A stretch of DNA of 64,000 bases from Lineus longissimus (lineage: Eukaryota; Nemertea; Pilidiophora; Heteronemertea; Lineidae), in contig NC_088312.1 in NCBI RefSeq assembly GCF_910592395.1, forward strand, positions 3,286,001 through 3,350,000, written 5' to 3'. The translations under genes and the position numbers were made by a program. Positions 11,710 through 24,000 of this stretch are shown here, piece after piece. The notes beneath the pieces were generated by a model. It was given only the letters and a program-made list of their open reading frames with translations. It was not told the DNA's origin and searched no databases. Each line of letters opens with the position of its first letter. Positions within the stretch are counted from its first letter, which is position 1.

Positions 11710-14610
11710 CATAATCCAGTGAATGATAATCCTTATCCATCAATTTGATCACACAAGTAATCCGGTTGGTTGAAACTGAAAGATATCAAGAAAAGATTGG
11801 GTTTAATTTTTAGGAGTAGGAAATTGAGGAGGAGGTATTGTGCTCTCTACGGAAGTCTCTTGAAAACAAAAAATCCATTTAAACGCTTTCGATAGATTAC
11901 CTGCCATTTTTTCAACCTGACACTTACAGTATATGTTATGACTGCACATTGTAATGCCCAGGGCAGTGTACTGAGAACTAGGTAATTGTATTCTCAATCA
12001 ATTCATAATTCATTGCAAATCAACACAAGGTGGAAAATCATATGGCGTTAGGCCTGTGCACAACAGTTATGTTCGATACTGCACGGAACATCTGGACCAG
12101 CTGGAATGTTTACCAAGGGAGGTAGATACATGATATAGGGCCTATGCGTAGGCCAACAAGTCATGGAATATCACATGAAAACTGTTCTTTGCCATTTAAA
12201 CCCCTATACTTCATGGAGACACAATGAGTGATCACATACAGACTACAAAGGATGGCAGCCACAACTAAATGATTTAACTCAAGTCAAACCTTAAACTGAG
12301 TGAAGAATGCAAACTTTGTGCCAGACTTCCTGTATAAAACTGAAAAGAAAGCACTGCCTTCAACACTCCACAAGTTTTCTGCTAAGCAGCTCCATCCTGG
12401 GGTTCTTTTATTAACCAACGGCGTAAATATCCAAGGTAGAGACACCATCTTGGGAAGATATCGCTCAATCATTGAAGAAAAGCGTTTTCAGCATTGGCGC
12501 TGAAAGCTCATCTCTAGATTCAAGCTGTGGTTGTAAACAAAAACTAGTTTGCAAGTGGTTCATACTGGTCCTCGATTGCCTGAGATGTGCCCTGGATTTA
12601 GACATTCATTCACAATGCTTTTGCTATGCTAGCCTAGGTTAAACAGAAGGCCTTCTAAAGGTATGAGAGGCAAAGCAAACTAGAACGCTGATTCCTCTTA
12701 AATCAATAACATAAAATGCATGTAACTCTCAAATAACATTCACATAACATTACCATAAAACCAGAATAGACAACCAGAACCATGACTATCCAAACAAAAG
12801 AATCCCCAAGCTCCAGTATTGAGTACAGAGAGAGGCCATCTGATTCACTGGCTACATGGACTGGCTAAACCATCACTTTCTGACATGAAGCTGGCTAACC
12901 AGACGGTGAGCACTCTGAATCATCTCTTTGAGTCATTCTTAACAGCAGAGTAGCAGGCCAAGTCAACGGAATTACACTAACAAGCATAATGTAAGCTTTT
13001 ACCCCACCATTGAAGAATGAATCTAAAATCCTCATGTCTATAGTAAGGAATAGGACTTCATAGTAAGAAATCATAGGCCTGATTAAAACTAAGACTTTTG
13101 GATTGAGCAGGCGGAAAATTGGAATGCCTGGTGAATGTTCTGTACATGTACATGTAGCCTGTTGGCATCAAGAATTTATTACGGGAATTCAGGCCCAATT
13201 CTGTGTAGAATGAGCTGATTTTTTCTCGCTGAAGGAATGAATGGCATTAAGGACATCCTTGTCCAATCTGATGTGATGGCTCTGTGGTTAGTTTGAACTA
13301 AGCAGTTAGCACTTCGACTGGAATCAAGAGAGTTGTATAGCTGTGCATGACAGGCATGAGATCCAAGATGTCAACATGAAGACCTTGAACAGAAGTCATA
13401 CAACTCATATAAATCCATTCATAAAGAATGAATTGCTGTTCTAAAAACTTTTATTTATTTTCCACACAATGACAATAAAAGAGTGAACAAACAGAAGCCA
13501 TATCTTGATCCATTATGCCAAATGAGAACTGAACAATTTGTCAATGTCGTCAAAGAATGAATGAAAAATGGTGGGACATTTAGAAGTAGGCCAAGTTAAC
13601 TCATCCATGCCTTTCAAAACATTTATGTACGGAGTGTAGCGATATGGGAAGACAAAATGGTCGAACCTTTCTGCGCACGGCCCCCTCCCAGCTCCCTAGA
13701 GGCTATGTCTTGTTGTCATTTTGCTGAAAATGGCTTTGCTAGTGCTACATATTCTGTCCCTTTATTCACTCCTGTTCTATTTATTGTTGACCGTTTGTCA
13801 GGTAATTTAAGACAAACGCCTACACTAAATTGAAGAAATATGTCTTAATTGCCCTTGTTCAACCCCACTTTTATCTCTTCAAAAGGGGATGGCAGTCTAA
13901 ACGTGTTGACTCGAGGACATGTCTCGACTAAGTTGGACTAGACCACGCGAGTCACGTAGTGGATAAACACCAGTCTCCTCAAACAGGATTGCCGAGTAAC
14001 TGCATAGTGCATAGCTGCTTATTCACCTTTATAGTCCCCTTACCATTTCTCACTAATCCGTAGAGACTGGGCCAAGGCCTTCAACGGGCCAAATCTAGTT
14101 CATTCATGACGAGTGAATGCCGACCATTACAAGTATTAGTCTCTGTAATGAGTGAAAAGAGGAGACTGGTGAAAGAATATAATGTTACCTTCACTTTTCT
14201 GTACTGTATTGTGACTGTTTCGTCAGTGCGTGCACTGCATGTCTGATGAGTAGAGTGATGTCATGTCATGTACAGTCTCAGTGTGTGCACGTGCCAGCCA
14301 GTGACAGTGTGGCAAGGTGGGTGGATTTTTATCGTCAAAGTATTGCTTGATCACAGACAATGTGGACACCAAACTATCTAACAAATGCACTCGCTTAGAT
14401 CCATGAACACTAAATACTTACTGCACAAATTATTCCACAATCGTTCCAATACAAGTAAATCAATTCCACAAAGTTAATAACTTTTTTCTGAATCCAATTA
14501 TTTACACTAGATCAATGCATTGGGTCACCCCAGGTGAGGAAACCCTAGGCACCCTCGACCTCGATCTGGACAAATGACGTCGTGGCAGGATTCCTCTAAC
14601 AACATTGCCA
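11710..14610. other. Intergenic / 5' flank of the dystrophin-like gene
   Basis: No exon with recognisable homology. The first coding exon ends at 11690; upstream non-coding exons and the promoter must lie in or beyond this stretch, but I could not place them. The short open frames near 12300-12500 lie on both strands over the same bases and lack any domain. Confidence 0.4.
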
Positions 14611-14617
14611 TGTGCTT

Positions 14618-14860
14618 TGGTCTCGTTAGGGAGTTTTTCCCAAATGTACGCGATGATTACGTGCCCATTAACAGGATGTAACATCTATTTTAAAATGCGT
14701 TTCCAAAGTGATTGCATGAGAACAACATATTCGTGTCGTATATCACTGGAAACGCCCGATTCCCCTGATTCTGCAGGATGTTAAATCGGGCATCTTATTT
14801 CTTTGAATAAATCACGCGTCTCATTTGTACCTAGCTCTGTTCACCATCCCAAATGGCAAT
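14618..14860 (+). repeat. Dispersed repeat, copy A
   Basis: This stretch is clearly homologous to 48437-48660: both start with ggtctcgttagggagttttt and end with ctctgttcaccatcccaaat. Both contain an internal palindrome around gcccgatt..aatcgggc. Copy A carries a small insert (near 14670-14690) relative to the other copy and lacks its right half. Confidence 0.75.
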
Positions 14861-15617
14861 AGGCCTTTTTCTTTTTTTCTTAATATTTTCTTTTTATAAT
14901 GCGTTTCTTTTCCCTTGTTATTTAGATTTTAGATATTTGAGTTATGCTGCCTGCAACATAGGCCTACATACAGAAAGGACAATAACAATAGCCATCTCCA
15001 AGATCCAAGGGTCAGGGATACTCCTTCAGATATCATATACAATGAGACTTGTCTCATGTGAATGGTCTTCCTCCAGTATGAATATGTTTCTCTGCAATGA
15101 GATCGAGACTTGTCTTTCGATACTGCCTCATGTGTATGGTCTTCCTCCAGTATATTTTGATACTGTATGCTGAGAACAGCGTTATTTGAAGCATCATTTT
15201 ACAGAAATATCTATTGATATAATGGCAAGTTCTACTACACGGCATAAAATACAAACAATACAAGCAAAATGGGTTCAAATGACACAAGTAGAATAGCCAT
15301 CCCTGCTGTTTTGCATACAGTAGTCAAAATTTATCATTTCGTGCAATGTGTTTTTTCAAGACTGATTGTTTTCAACGCACTTCACTAGAAAATGTGGTGC
15401 TTTCTTCAGATTTATCGGATTCTGATAGGCTGAGAACCTGTGTACAAATGTACGTACACTGTACTGCCCGAAAGGTTCAGGGAAAAAAATTCGCTGGCAG
15501 CCCATCGCGTCATCCTGATTTGGTCTCCTAATGGAACGAGGCCGATCCACTGTTTCCGGATAGTAGTCCTTCACCAACAATTCGTGAATTGTGATAATAC
15601 CAGGGTGAAAATGAGAC

Positions 15618-15677
15618 ACTACGCGATTACCGTCTCTTCCCTTTCCTAACTAAGGGAAGAGACGGTAATCGCGTAGT
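15618..15677. repeat. Perfect 26-bp inverted repeat (hairpin)
   Basis: Arms 15618-15643 and 15652-15677 are exact reverse complements with an 8-base loop. The arm reads actacgcgattaccgtctct, then tccctt. It does not resemble the other foldback elements in the window. It may be the residue of a small inverted-repeat transposon or a structured RNA. Confidence 0.8.
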
Positions 15678-15689
15678 TCTACTTATTTT

Positions 15690-15967
15690 AGCTCAGATGG
15701 CGCCAGCTGGGGTCCTGTCACAATCATTGATGATGATGAAACTCACGAAACTCTACAGGGTGGTCAAGAAAGGTCTTCCCTGCACAATAGAATTCTATTG
15801 TGTATTCATTGTGTGAAGGAAAATAATTCTGGGCCACATGTAGTACATGAACTTGTCACCCTATTCAAAGACATTGGAGCAGAAGTGAAAAACGAGGACA
15901 TTTATGTTTTCCACCGCAACGGGCCTGTGTGTTTTACCGTCACTCTATATTATTACCTGCAGAAATG
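15690..15967 (+). other. Open frame of unknown identity, possible exon or element remnant
   Basis: After a tattttag acceptor-like site an open frame runs about 90 codons to a TGA near 15967. It includes HNRILLCIHCVKE and AEVKNEDIYVFHRNGP. Composition looks protein-like, not random AT-rich. The phrase E-D-I-x-x-x-H-R is loosely like RNA-binding ORF1 proteins of LINE elements, which is only a guess. There is no initiator ATG in this frame and no clear donor. It lies just right of the perfect hairpin. Confidence 0.3.
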
Positions 15968-16239
15968 ACTTTCCGCCAATCAGACAGTAGTGCACCATAT
16001 CTCTTCTGGATGTGCCCTCCCCTTCATAGCTCGCCATGTTGTCAGAGAGTGTACCAAGTCTTTGCTGGATGTGCCATGTCCCTTCACTATGCTTACTCTG
16101 TCTGATCCAGATGTGTACTCTCCCAACGCAGTGCCATGTTTCTACAGGGTGGACCTTGTCTCCACTCTTAGGAAAAATGTGTCTCATTTTCACATGGTGA
16201 ATACCTGATCATTTTCATAAAGGTATTGCATGAAATCAG

Positions 16240-16460
16240 AACACCAGACCTGAAGAGACAGCAGATCCTGCAACAACCATACCATACCATCAAAACCAGA
16301 CCTGATAATACAACATATGCTGTCACAACCAGACCTGATAATACAGTATATGCTGTCACAACCAGACCTGATAGACAGGAGATGTTGGCACGACCAGACC
16401 TGATGAGATTGCAGATACTGTCACAACCAGACCTAGCGAGATAACAAATGCTGTTACACC
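16240..16460. repeat. 33-bp minisatellite
   Basis: About five units starting with accagacctg follow one another at 33-bp spacing (near 16300-16460), preceded by a diverged unit near 16245. The first two full units differ at only a few bases. As 33 is a multiple of three, one frame on each strand stays open across the array (plus strand: RPDNTxYAVTT repeated). Confidence 0.75.
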
Positions 16461-16469
16461 CAGAGCCAA

Positions 16470-19010
16470 GGGGAGCACATCCACACCTGATAATCCATCT
16501 CAAAGCAGACCAACAAACAAGCTCGATAGCAAAGATTACTTTGGAGCAATCCTCAACCCGTGTTCATGTTTTGAAACATACTGAACCAATAATATGACCA
16601 GGTCAAGAGGAAGGATAGAGGCCCAAGTCCGAGTGCCCTTAGTTGGATTACTGAAGGCTATGTTCACACCAGATCAGGACATAGGCACAACCATGGCAAA
16701 CAAACAGAAACAAAGACAAAAAAGCCCTTATTCTCCATTTTTTTCTACTCAATGGAACGAAGTTTTGGTCTTCTAAACTGGGAACTTCCACTTTCCAACA
16801 TCAGCAGGCACTTGTGAGGACTAAAACTAGGAACAGATGTAGGCTACGTTCCAATCTTATGATTTAACAGAAATAACCACAAGAAGTTTTTGAAAAAAGT
16901 TTTATATATTACACTAGATAAGTTAGTAGAAACAGGTAGAGCAGCATTAATGGGAACCTAACAATAATCACACCTAGGGATAACAAACATACAGGCAGTA
17001 ATCAATATTTCATGATAAGAAATGTCCTGGGGACATTGTGGTCACCTGGGAATCATTTAGTTCCAGATGATATGTCCTTCAACCCTACTTGGTTGAATGA
17101 AGGGAGGATGACACCAATTCTTTTGTTGGAACACAATAATCCTTCCTTTAAATATCCCTTGATTTGAGTTTTTCAGAGAAACTTGAATTTGAAACTGTTT
17201 TAAGTTCAGCAACTCAGGAAGACAAATCAGGCAAAAACCAATCTTCGGAAATAATAACAAGAAGCAATATCAAATTAAAAACAAGAAATATGTATAAAGC
17301 TGTTCAAACTGCTGATATTTTAAATCTTAACTATAATAGGCAGTGATCACTAAGATACAAAATAGTGTAGTTTACTTATTGTGAAGCTCTCAGCCAAATA
17401 CTCTTGAAAAGCCAGATTTGCAACAATCTACAATCATTTATTTTGTTTTATCAAGCTGAAGAACACATAATATAGCAAATTTGAAAGAGAACCATTGGAA
17501 TAACAACTCATTCATAACTCTAACACCAGGTGGCACCAATTGACTGAACTTGAACACATTATCATTTCTTATTTGCACTTCATGAGTTATAAATCAGGAC
17601 TCTTCAAATCATATCGAAGGACAATACTGGACAAAACAATGCAACAAGTGATGTAAACTAAAAGATAAACTATGGCACTAACGCTACCTAAATGGGATTC
17701 GCTGAAAAGGTATAATTGGGAAATCATCTAGATTTCATTATAAATGAACAGGCCAAGGCCATTGTGCTCAGTTGAGGTCAGGGTGGTCAACTTGAATGTA
17801 TATCAACCCTTTGATGCCTCTCCCAACGTCTAAATCTGTGAGCCCTGCACAAGGTCACTGAGAAAGCTTCCTGTTGGTGTTGTAAGTGAAAGCTTTTGAT
17901 AGGTTTCTTCTCCTAAAAATTCTTTTGAATGAAACAGTAAAAGTTCTTTTGAAAGTACATGTATGAATTCACCCACTCAACTTACAACTTAAAGTATGTA
18001 ATTTCGAAATACGTAGTTAAGTTTCTTGGCCATATTATCTCTAGTCTGGTGAAAGAAGTGGTCAGCAGAAAACCAGCCAGCCAAAAATGCAACAAACACA
18101 TTGCCCTAATTGCCAGATTTCAAGTTCTCAATAGTAGTTCAGATATATCTGGCGATATTGTTGTATGAATCAGGTCTACGTCTGAGTATTTCAAGTTGTT
18201 GTCTGCAGCTAGATGAAGATAGCTATTACAAATTTCCAATGGCATGCAAGGCTGAATTAGGAGGAAACAAAAGTGGGTCCACAAACTTTACTACCTTAAC
18301 CTTTATGCAAGTTATATTTTTCTCTTGATTATGTCATCCATTATATCGATTGTTTTTCACACTAAATCTCAAATAATACCTAAATAGTATGCACGCTTTT
18401 GATTACAAGATATGCAAGCATTTTGAAAGACCATCAACAAATACGTTATCAGACACAGGGTGGGTCAAGCTTGCATTAACAGTGTTTCTTAACCTTTTCT
18501 ACATTGGTACATGTACCCTAACCTAAAATCTTGATCTCCAACAATCCCACTCTCATAAAGAAGCAAGATTTCACGACCGGGTATAAAGAGCAGAAATTCA
18601 TCACAATCAATTTCTTTCAAAGCTGAATGAAGCGTCTAAGTTCTTTTGCTGCGACATGGATTTTGTTGTGTAGAAATCAACTTTGAGCGAGACGAATCTT
18701 GGCGACAACGAGCATCTTTTTATGACGGTACTTGGAAGCCTTCCATTCATCGGATCGAGGAAGACCATCGAACATGTTTAGTCCTGAAATCGAGAGGGAT
18801 ATAGTATGGTGAATGGATGAGAACATTGTAGGTCCATGCTGTGTCAAAGGTAAGAAGTACCCTTCTTAGAAGGGTAGTCGTATTTCTAACAGCTCAAGTC
18901 CTTGAAGAACACGATCAATTTTTCCTTTCCCTAACAGTTCCTTAGAATGACATACAGCATTACGAGGTTGCCAAAGGCAGGGGTAAATTCATAGATCAAG
19001 CATACACATA
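16470..19010. other. Intergenic, no gene seen
   Basis: AT-rich sequence without exon-like blocks, recognisable domains or repeats shared with the rest of the window. It lies between the tandem repeats on its left and the foldback element at 19017. Confidence 0.35.
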
Positions 19011-19016
19011 ACACTG

Positions 19017-19391
19017 TTAACACCTTCAGCGCCCAACCACGTAGATCTACGTGGCCCAAATCCCCCTCCCCTTTGAGCTGGTTATCGGAGTCTCATGGAC
19101 TTCATGAAAGAACTACGCCATCGCCATCTTCAGGGCAAGGTAGAAACTGAAAAGACCTTTCAGTTCCTACCTTGCCCTGAAGATGGCGATGGCGTAGTTC
19201 GTTCATGAAGTCATTTAAAGGTCCGAACTACGCCATCGCCATCTTCAGGGCACGGCAGGAACTGAAAAGACCGTCCGTTTGGTCTTTTCAGTTCCTACCT
19301 TGCCCTGAAGATGGTAGTGCAGTCACGATTTGTAAAAAAACTTGACCCTGGGTTAGATTAGTGAGAAACAACTGGTAAGTGAAAGTGTTAA
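19017..19391. mobile_element. Foldback/MITE element, copy 1 (rearranged)
   Basis: Starts ttaacaccttcagcgcc and contains several head-to-head copies of the word cgccatcgccatcttcaggg and its complement. The right end is degenerate: it lacks the gcgctgaaggtg terminus of the other copies and only a weak gtgttaa remains. Same family as 22820-23155 and 44892-45191. Confidence 0.7.
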
Positions 19392-19915
19392 GACAGGCTT
19401 AGGACGAACACGAGGACGCTAATGTGTTTTGAGAGACATATACATGTAATAATGAACACACACATAATCAATTTCTTGTATAATGTTTTTAATCTTGATG
19501 ATGTTCTATCTAAATTTGATTTCACACAGAATGAATCCTATGAGCAAACAGTGAAAATCAAGCAAAGTTGTTATTTTAGACATGCAAAACAAATGAGTTT
19601 CTTTCATGGACACTAGCACTACTGTTCCATACATGACAACATCGTCCTTACCGATTTTTTAAATGTTGCTTTGTAATACACATGTAATGGAACTGATCAT
19701 GCAACTTAGAATAGCAGCTGCACTGAATTCAAACACCATGCTAACTAAGTTCTCTCTGCTTGGCTGATCCATGTACCTTGGCTGATCCATGTACCCACTT
19801 TACTTATGACTTTCATGATGGTCATTTCATGCATCTTGAATGACTCAAATATTATGTTCCAATGCAATAAGAAATAACAGCTCCAAGCAAATCTCATTTC
19901 AATCAGTCACCTAAT

Positions 19916-19921
19916 TTTAAT
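19916..19921 (-). terminator. Possible polyA signal of the SH3BGR-like gene
   Basis: ATTAAA on the minus strand, about 120 bp past the stop codon at 20043. It is the nearest signal variant; no AATAAA was seen between here and the stop. Confidence 0.3.
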
Positions 19922-20042
19922 TGAAGCTTATAAACTAGGTCATGCGGATTAGCATGAATCTGATCCAAAAATTCCAAATGCTTCATCACGCCATGCCATG
20001 ATAATCCTACCTCAACCCTAACTCTGAGCATATGTCTCCACT

Positions 20043-21059
20043 TCATCCAAAAAATCCACCCTCGTCATCGTCTTCCCATGGTTTCTTAGCTTTCTTCCGT
20101 CTAGCAAAAAAGCCATCATCATCATCATCTTCTTCCTCATCTTTCTTCTTTGCTTCTTCTTCCTCCTTTTTCTTCTTCTCAGCCTCTTCTTCCTCTTTTT
20201 TCTTCTTCTCAGCCTCTTCTTCCTTTTTCTTCTTTTCGTCCTCTTCTTTTTTCTTCTTCTCTTCTTCCTCTTTATCATCCTTGTCATCAGAACCCCACGC
20301 AGGCTTCTCCTCATCACTATCGTAAGTCTTTTTCTCCTTCTTCCTCTTGGCAAACCAAGCATCATCATCATCATCTTCTTCTTCTTCAGGCTTCTCCTCT
20401 TCCTTCTTTTTTTCTTCCTCTTCTTTTTGTTTCTTCCTCTTGGCAAACCAAGCATCATCATCATCATCATCATCTTCTTCTTCTTCTTCTTTAGCTTCCT
20501 CTTTTTTGTCTTCATCTTTATCATCTGAACCCCAAGCAGGTTTGTCATCTTCATCAGAATCATACGTTTTTGACAAATTCTTCAAAGAAGGCGTGGCTGC
20601 TAAGGAAGACTCCTCTTTTTTGTCTCCTTCTTTGACTTCCTTCTCATCATCTTCTTTCTTATCTTCATCTTTATCATCGGAACCCCAAGCAGGCGCTTCG
20701 TCTTCATCTGAATCATATGTTCGGGATAATTTTTTCAAGGAAGGCGTGGCAGCTAATGAAGACTCCTCTTTTTTACTTTCTTCTTTGTCTTCCTTTTTAT
20801 CTTCTTCTTTCTTATCTTCATCTTTGTCATCAGAGCCCCAAGCAGGTGATTCATCTTCATCGGAATCATAAGTTCGTGACAACTTCTTCAAAGAAGGCGT
20901 GGCTGCTAATGAGGACTCCTCTTTTTTATCATCTTCTTTCTTTTCTTCTTTCTTGTCTTCATCTTTATCATCGGAGCCCCAAGCAGGGGCTTCGTCTTCA
21001 TCCGAATCGTAAGTCCGAGATAATTTTTTCAAGGACGGTGTTGTTGACAGCTTGGATTT
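20043..21059 (-). repeat. Last exon of SH3BGR-like gene with internal protein repeats
   Basis: One 1017-nt exon. From its 5' side it holds four roughly 45-60-residue units, three of them preceded by SSLAATPSLK: LSRTYDSDED, PAWGSDDKDEDKK, then a variable Lys/Glu spacer. Two DDDDAWFAKRKK motifs, a shorter TYDSDEEKPAWGSDDK and an E/K-rich stretch follow. The tail has DDDDDGFFARRKKAKKPWED. Trinucleotide (GAA/GAT) slippage explains length differences between units. The conserved Tyr, Trp and Phe positions suggest selection on short acidic-aromatic motifs. Confidence 0.75.
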
Positions 21060-24000
21060 CTGAAGCACAAGTGACAAGGCCAGAATATGTTACCCTGAAA
21101 ATGTCACTGGCAACCCCCATACAGCAATGACTTACAAAACTGATAGAAAAAGACTTGTACCTTTTAGGGCCCAAGTTACCTCCTAGTTCGTTACCAAATG
21201 ACGACGTCAGAAGATGGTTCACTGACACCGACACAAAAATCTAAGTCAATCAAATCAAAGTTGGGGGACAGTTACATAAGTTAACATTTAGAAGAGACAT
21301 AAAGGGTGTGGGATTGGAAAGATACAAATTCGGCCCCACATTTAAATGCATTCTGACACTGAGAAGACATACAACAAAGAGCAATTAAAAGAAAGTTAAA
21401 AGGAAAGATCTGGCCACAACAAAGGAAAACAGACAAAATTCTATATTATGAGTTCACGGCTTGGACTCGTTTGAGGCTCAGGTCTGTGTAACATCCCTCC
21501 AGACTATCTTCGAAAAGGCTCTACAAACATCAGTATGCCAACTTTCAAGGGAACTTACTTTGTCAAGAATTGTGTGTTGCCTTCACAGTAGATAGCCACA
21601 CTAAAACGAGTCAAGGCTGAGAGCAAGATAATGCGGCCAGTCGAGCACCTGGTCCTAACTTTGTCAACACACCACCTATTGAGATACTCGGTTTTTACAA
21701 CAACTGCAGCTAAACTTTAATAGCAAAGTATCATAATGGGCTGAAAAGGACCCTTCCCCTAATGTTACTATGTCCGTGTCCATACATACCTCTGCTTCTT
21801 GTTCTTCTTTGTCACTCTTCTGAAAATTTCAAACAAAAATCCATCAACGAAGTCTAACATGAAAGCACAAAGAATAGTATGTGTTCTCCATTGCTATGAG
21901 TTTCCCATCTAAAAACCCAGTAACTTGAAAGGCTTTAGAACTATTTTCACATCAAGCACCTAAATACTGACAAAAAAATAGAAATATTCATTAAGTTACA
22001 GCACAACATCTATGACTAAGGAGCAGATAATCCCGAACATTCTACTTGTATTAAGGGCAACCAAAGCTGGGCTTCGGTACAGATAGTTTGCAGGGTGGAT
22101 TCTCAAGACTCTCATGCCTTCAATCCAAATGCTGCCGTCCAGCTTTAGATACTGTTCTTCTTATCTCAACTGCTTCTCATGCTCTTCTCACCTCCTCTTC
22201 CTCCTCTTTCTTTCCATCTTCCTCTTTCTTTTCCTAAAACAGATTTATTTCATTAATTTTATACCTCAATGCTCACATAATGGATCTCTTCACGGGGCAT
22301 GCTGACACTTCAACAACTGTCCTTTCAGCACAGGTGTAAGGACGTCATTTCTGGTGTCTCTGAACTTACAAAGAATCAAAGAAGATTTCCTATATGGCAA
22401 ATTCATGCATTATTTTTTCAACCAAGAAGTTTTTTGTGTCCCCTCCAGCAATCTAAAGAAGGCCTTGATAAAGGTATCATCTGAACATCTCACGTCAAAG
22501 GAATAAAGCAAAATCAACAAACAATTCAAGCCCTCAAATTTCATGCAATAGACATGGAAGAGCAATTGCCTCTTTTTCTGCTCCTTCCTTTTTCTCTTCA
22601 TCCTCTTTCTTTTCCTTCTCTTCCTCTTCCCCTTCCTTAGCCTAAAAGACAACAGACTGCGATTTATAAGCCAGAAACAGCCCACAAGAAGCAAAGCTGA
22701 AGCATAAGTATTACTGAGGTTGTCAGAATGCAAGTTTTGAATTTGAAGATCCACACCACCCGAGAATGTTGCATGCACTACGAATATAGTCATGGAGATA
22801 TCTATCAAATCACCAGTTTTAACACCTTCAGCGCGGAACCACGTAGATCTACGTGGCCCGAATCCCCCCTCCCCTTTGAGCTGGTTATCGAAGTCTCACG
22901 GACTTCATGAAAGAACTACGCCATTGCCATCTTCAGGGCAAGGCAGGAACTGAAGACCGTTTGGACTGAGCGCCATCGCCATCTTCAGGGCACGGAAGAA
23001 ACTGAAAATACCGTTTGGTCTTTTCAGTTCCTACCTTGCCCTGAAGATGGCGATGGCGTAGTTCTTTCATGAAGTCTACTAGACTCCGATAACCAGCTCA
23101 AAGAGGGGGGATTTGGACCACGTTGATCTACGTGGTTCGGCGTTGAAGGTGTTAAAATAGGATTAATTCTGGCATGTCTGGAGAGCAATCAATTTCTCAA
23201 GGACTTTATCCCAAAACCACTTTGCAAGGGTAAATTTGGAAAGTGAGAAAGAATGTTGCAGATCATGAAGGAATGTGTCCGAGATATCATGCCAACTAAA
23301 GCCATGCTTCTTGCCTCAGTCTCTTCTCCTTCTTTTTCTTTCTCTTCCTTGGCTTCACCCTCCTCGCCTTCCTTCTTCTCAGCATCCTCTCCGTCGGTCA
23401 CCTGAAGAAATCCCCCAACTTCAATTCCCTTGCACGAGTCATAAGATCGCAGTAATACCGAGTCCTCTTTAAAATAGTATTTCTATGTTTCATCTTAATA
23501 TACTTCATGACTAGCTACCATCATAGAGGCAGACTTACAATACAGTATTGGCATGACAGGTAGCGATTTCATTGTAAGACCAAGCCAGTCATGGGTGGCA
23601 ACGACAAGGGATGACCACTTGGTCCACAGATGGAGATTCTCATTAATCTACCAACTTATTTAGTAATAGGTGAAGCGACAGAAGCCAGATGTCTGCTTAG
23701 TGTCACAGTTGGAGAATTCTTTGGAACACCAATTCAGTAATATGTGGAGGTTTAATGCAAGACCAACTTAAACAGTATGCTTGCCTCTTTTTCCTCATCT
23801 GTCTTCTCCTCTCCTTCACCCTGAAATCATCAACACGTTTCTACTCATTCTCAACTTAAAACAGTGAAATAACTTATCAGCTATGAAATATCTGATACTG
23901 GAGCTGACCAACATCTTCAAGGAGTGCACATTCAGGAATTTCCAAATATTTCTCAAGTTTTATTCCAAACAACCAAACTTTCTAGAGTATGTGCATGTTT

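Noticed and set aside
12284-12503. Overlapping 62- and 67-codon frames on both strands
   Set aside because: Mutually antisense, no domain, no splice context; likely chance.
16240-16460. CRISPR-like array
   Set aside because: Units are contiguous and degenerate without unique spacers, and the DNA is from an animal.
20032-20871. Long plus-strand Ser-rich and Leu-rich open frames
   Set aside because: They are complements of the GAA/GAT-rich last exon of the SH3BGR-like gene; low-complexity purine DNA leaves antisense frames open.
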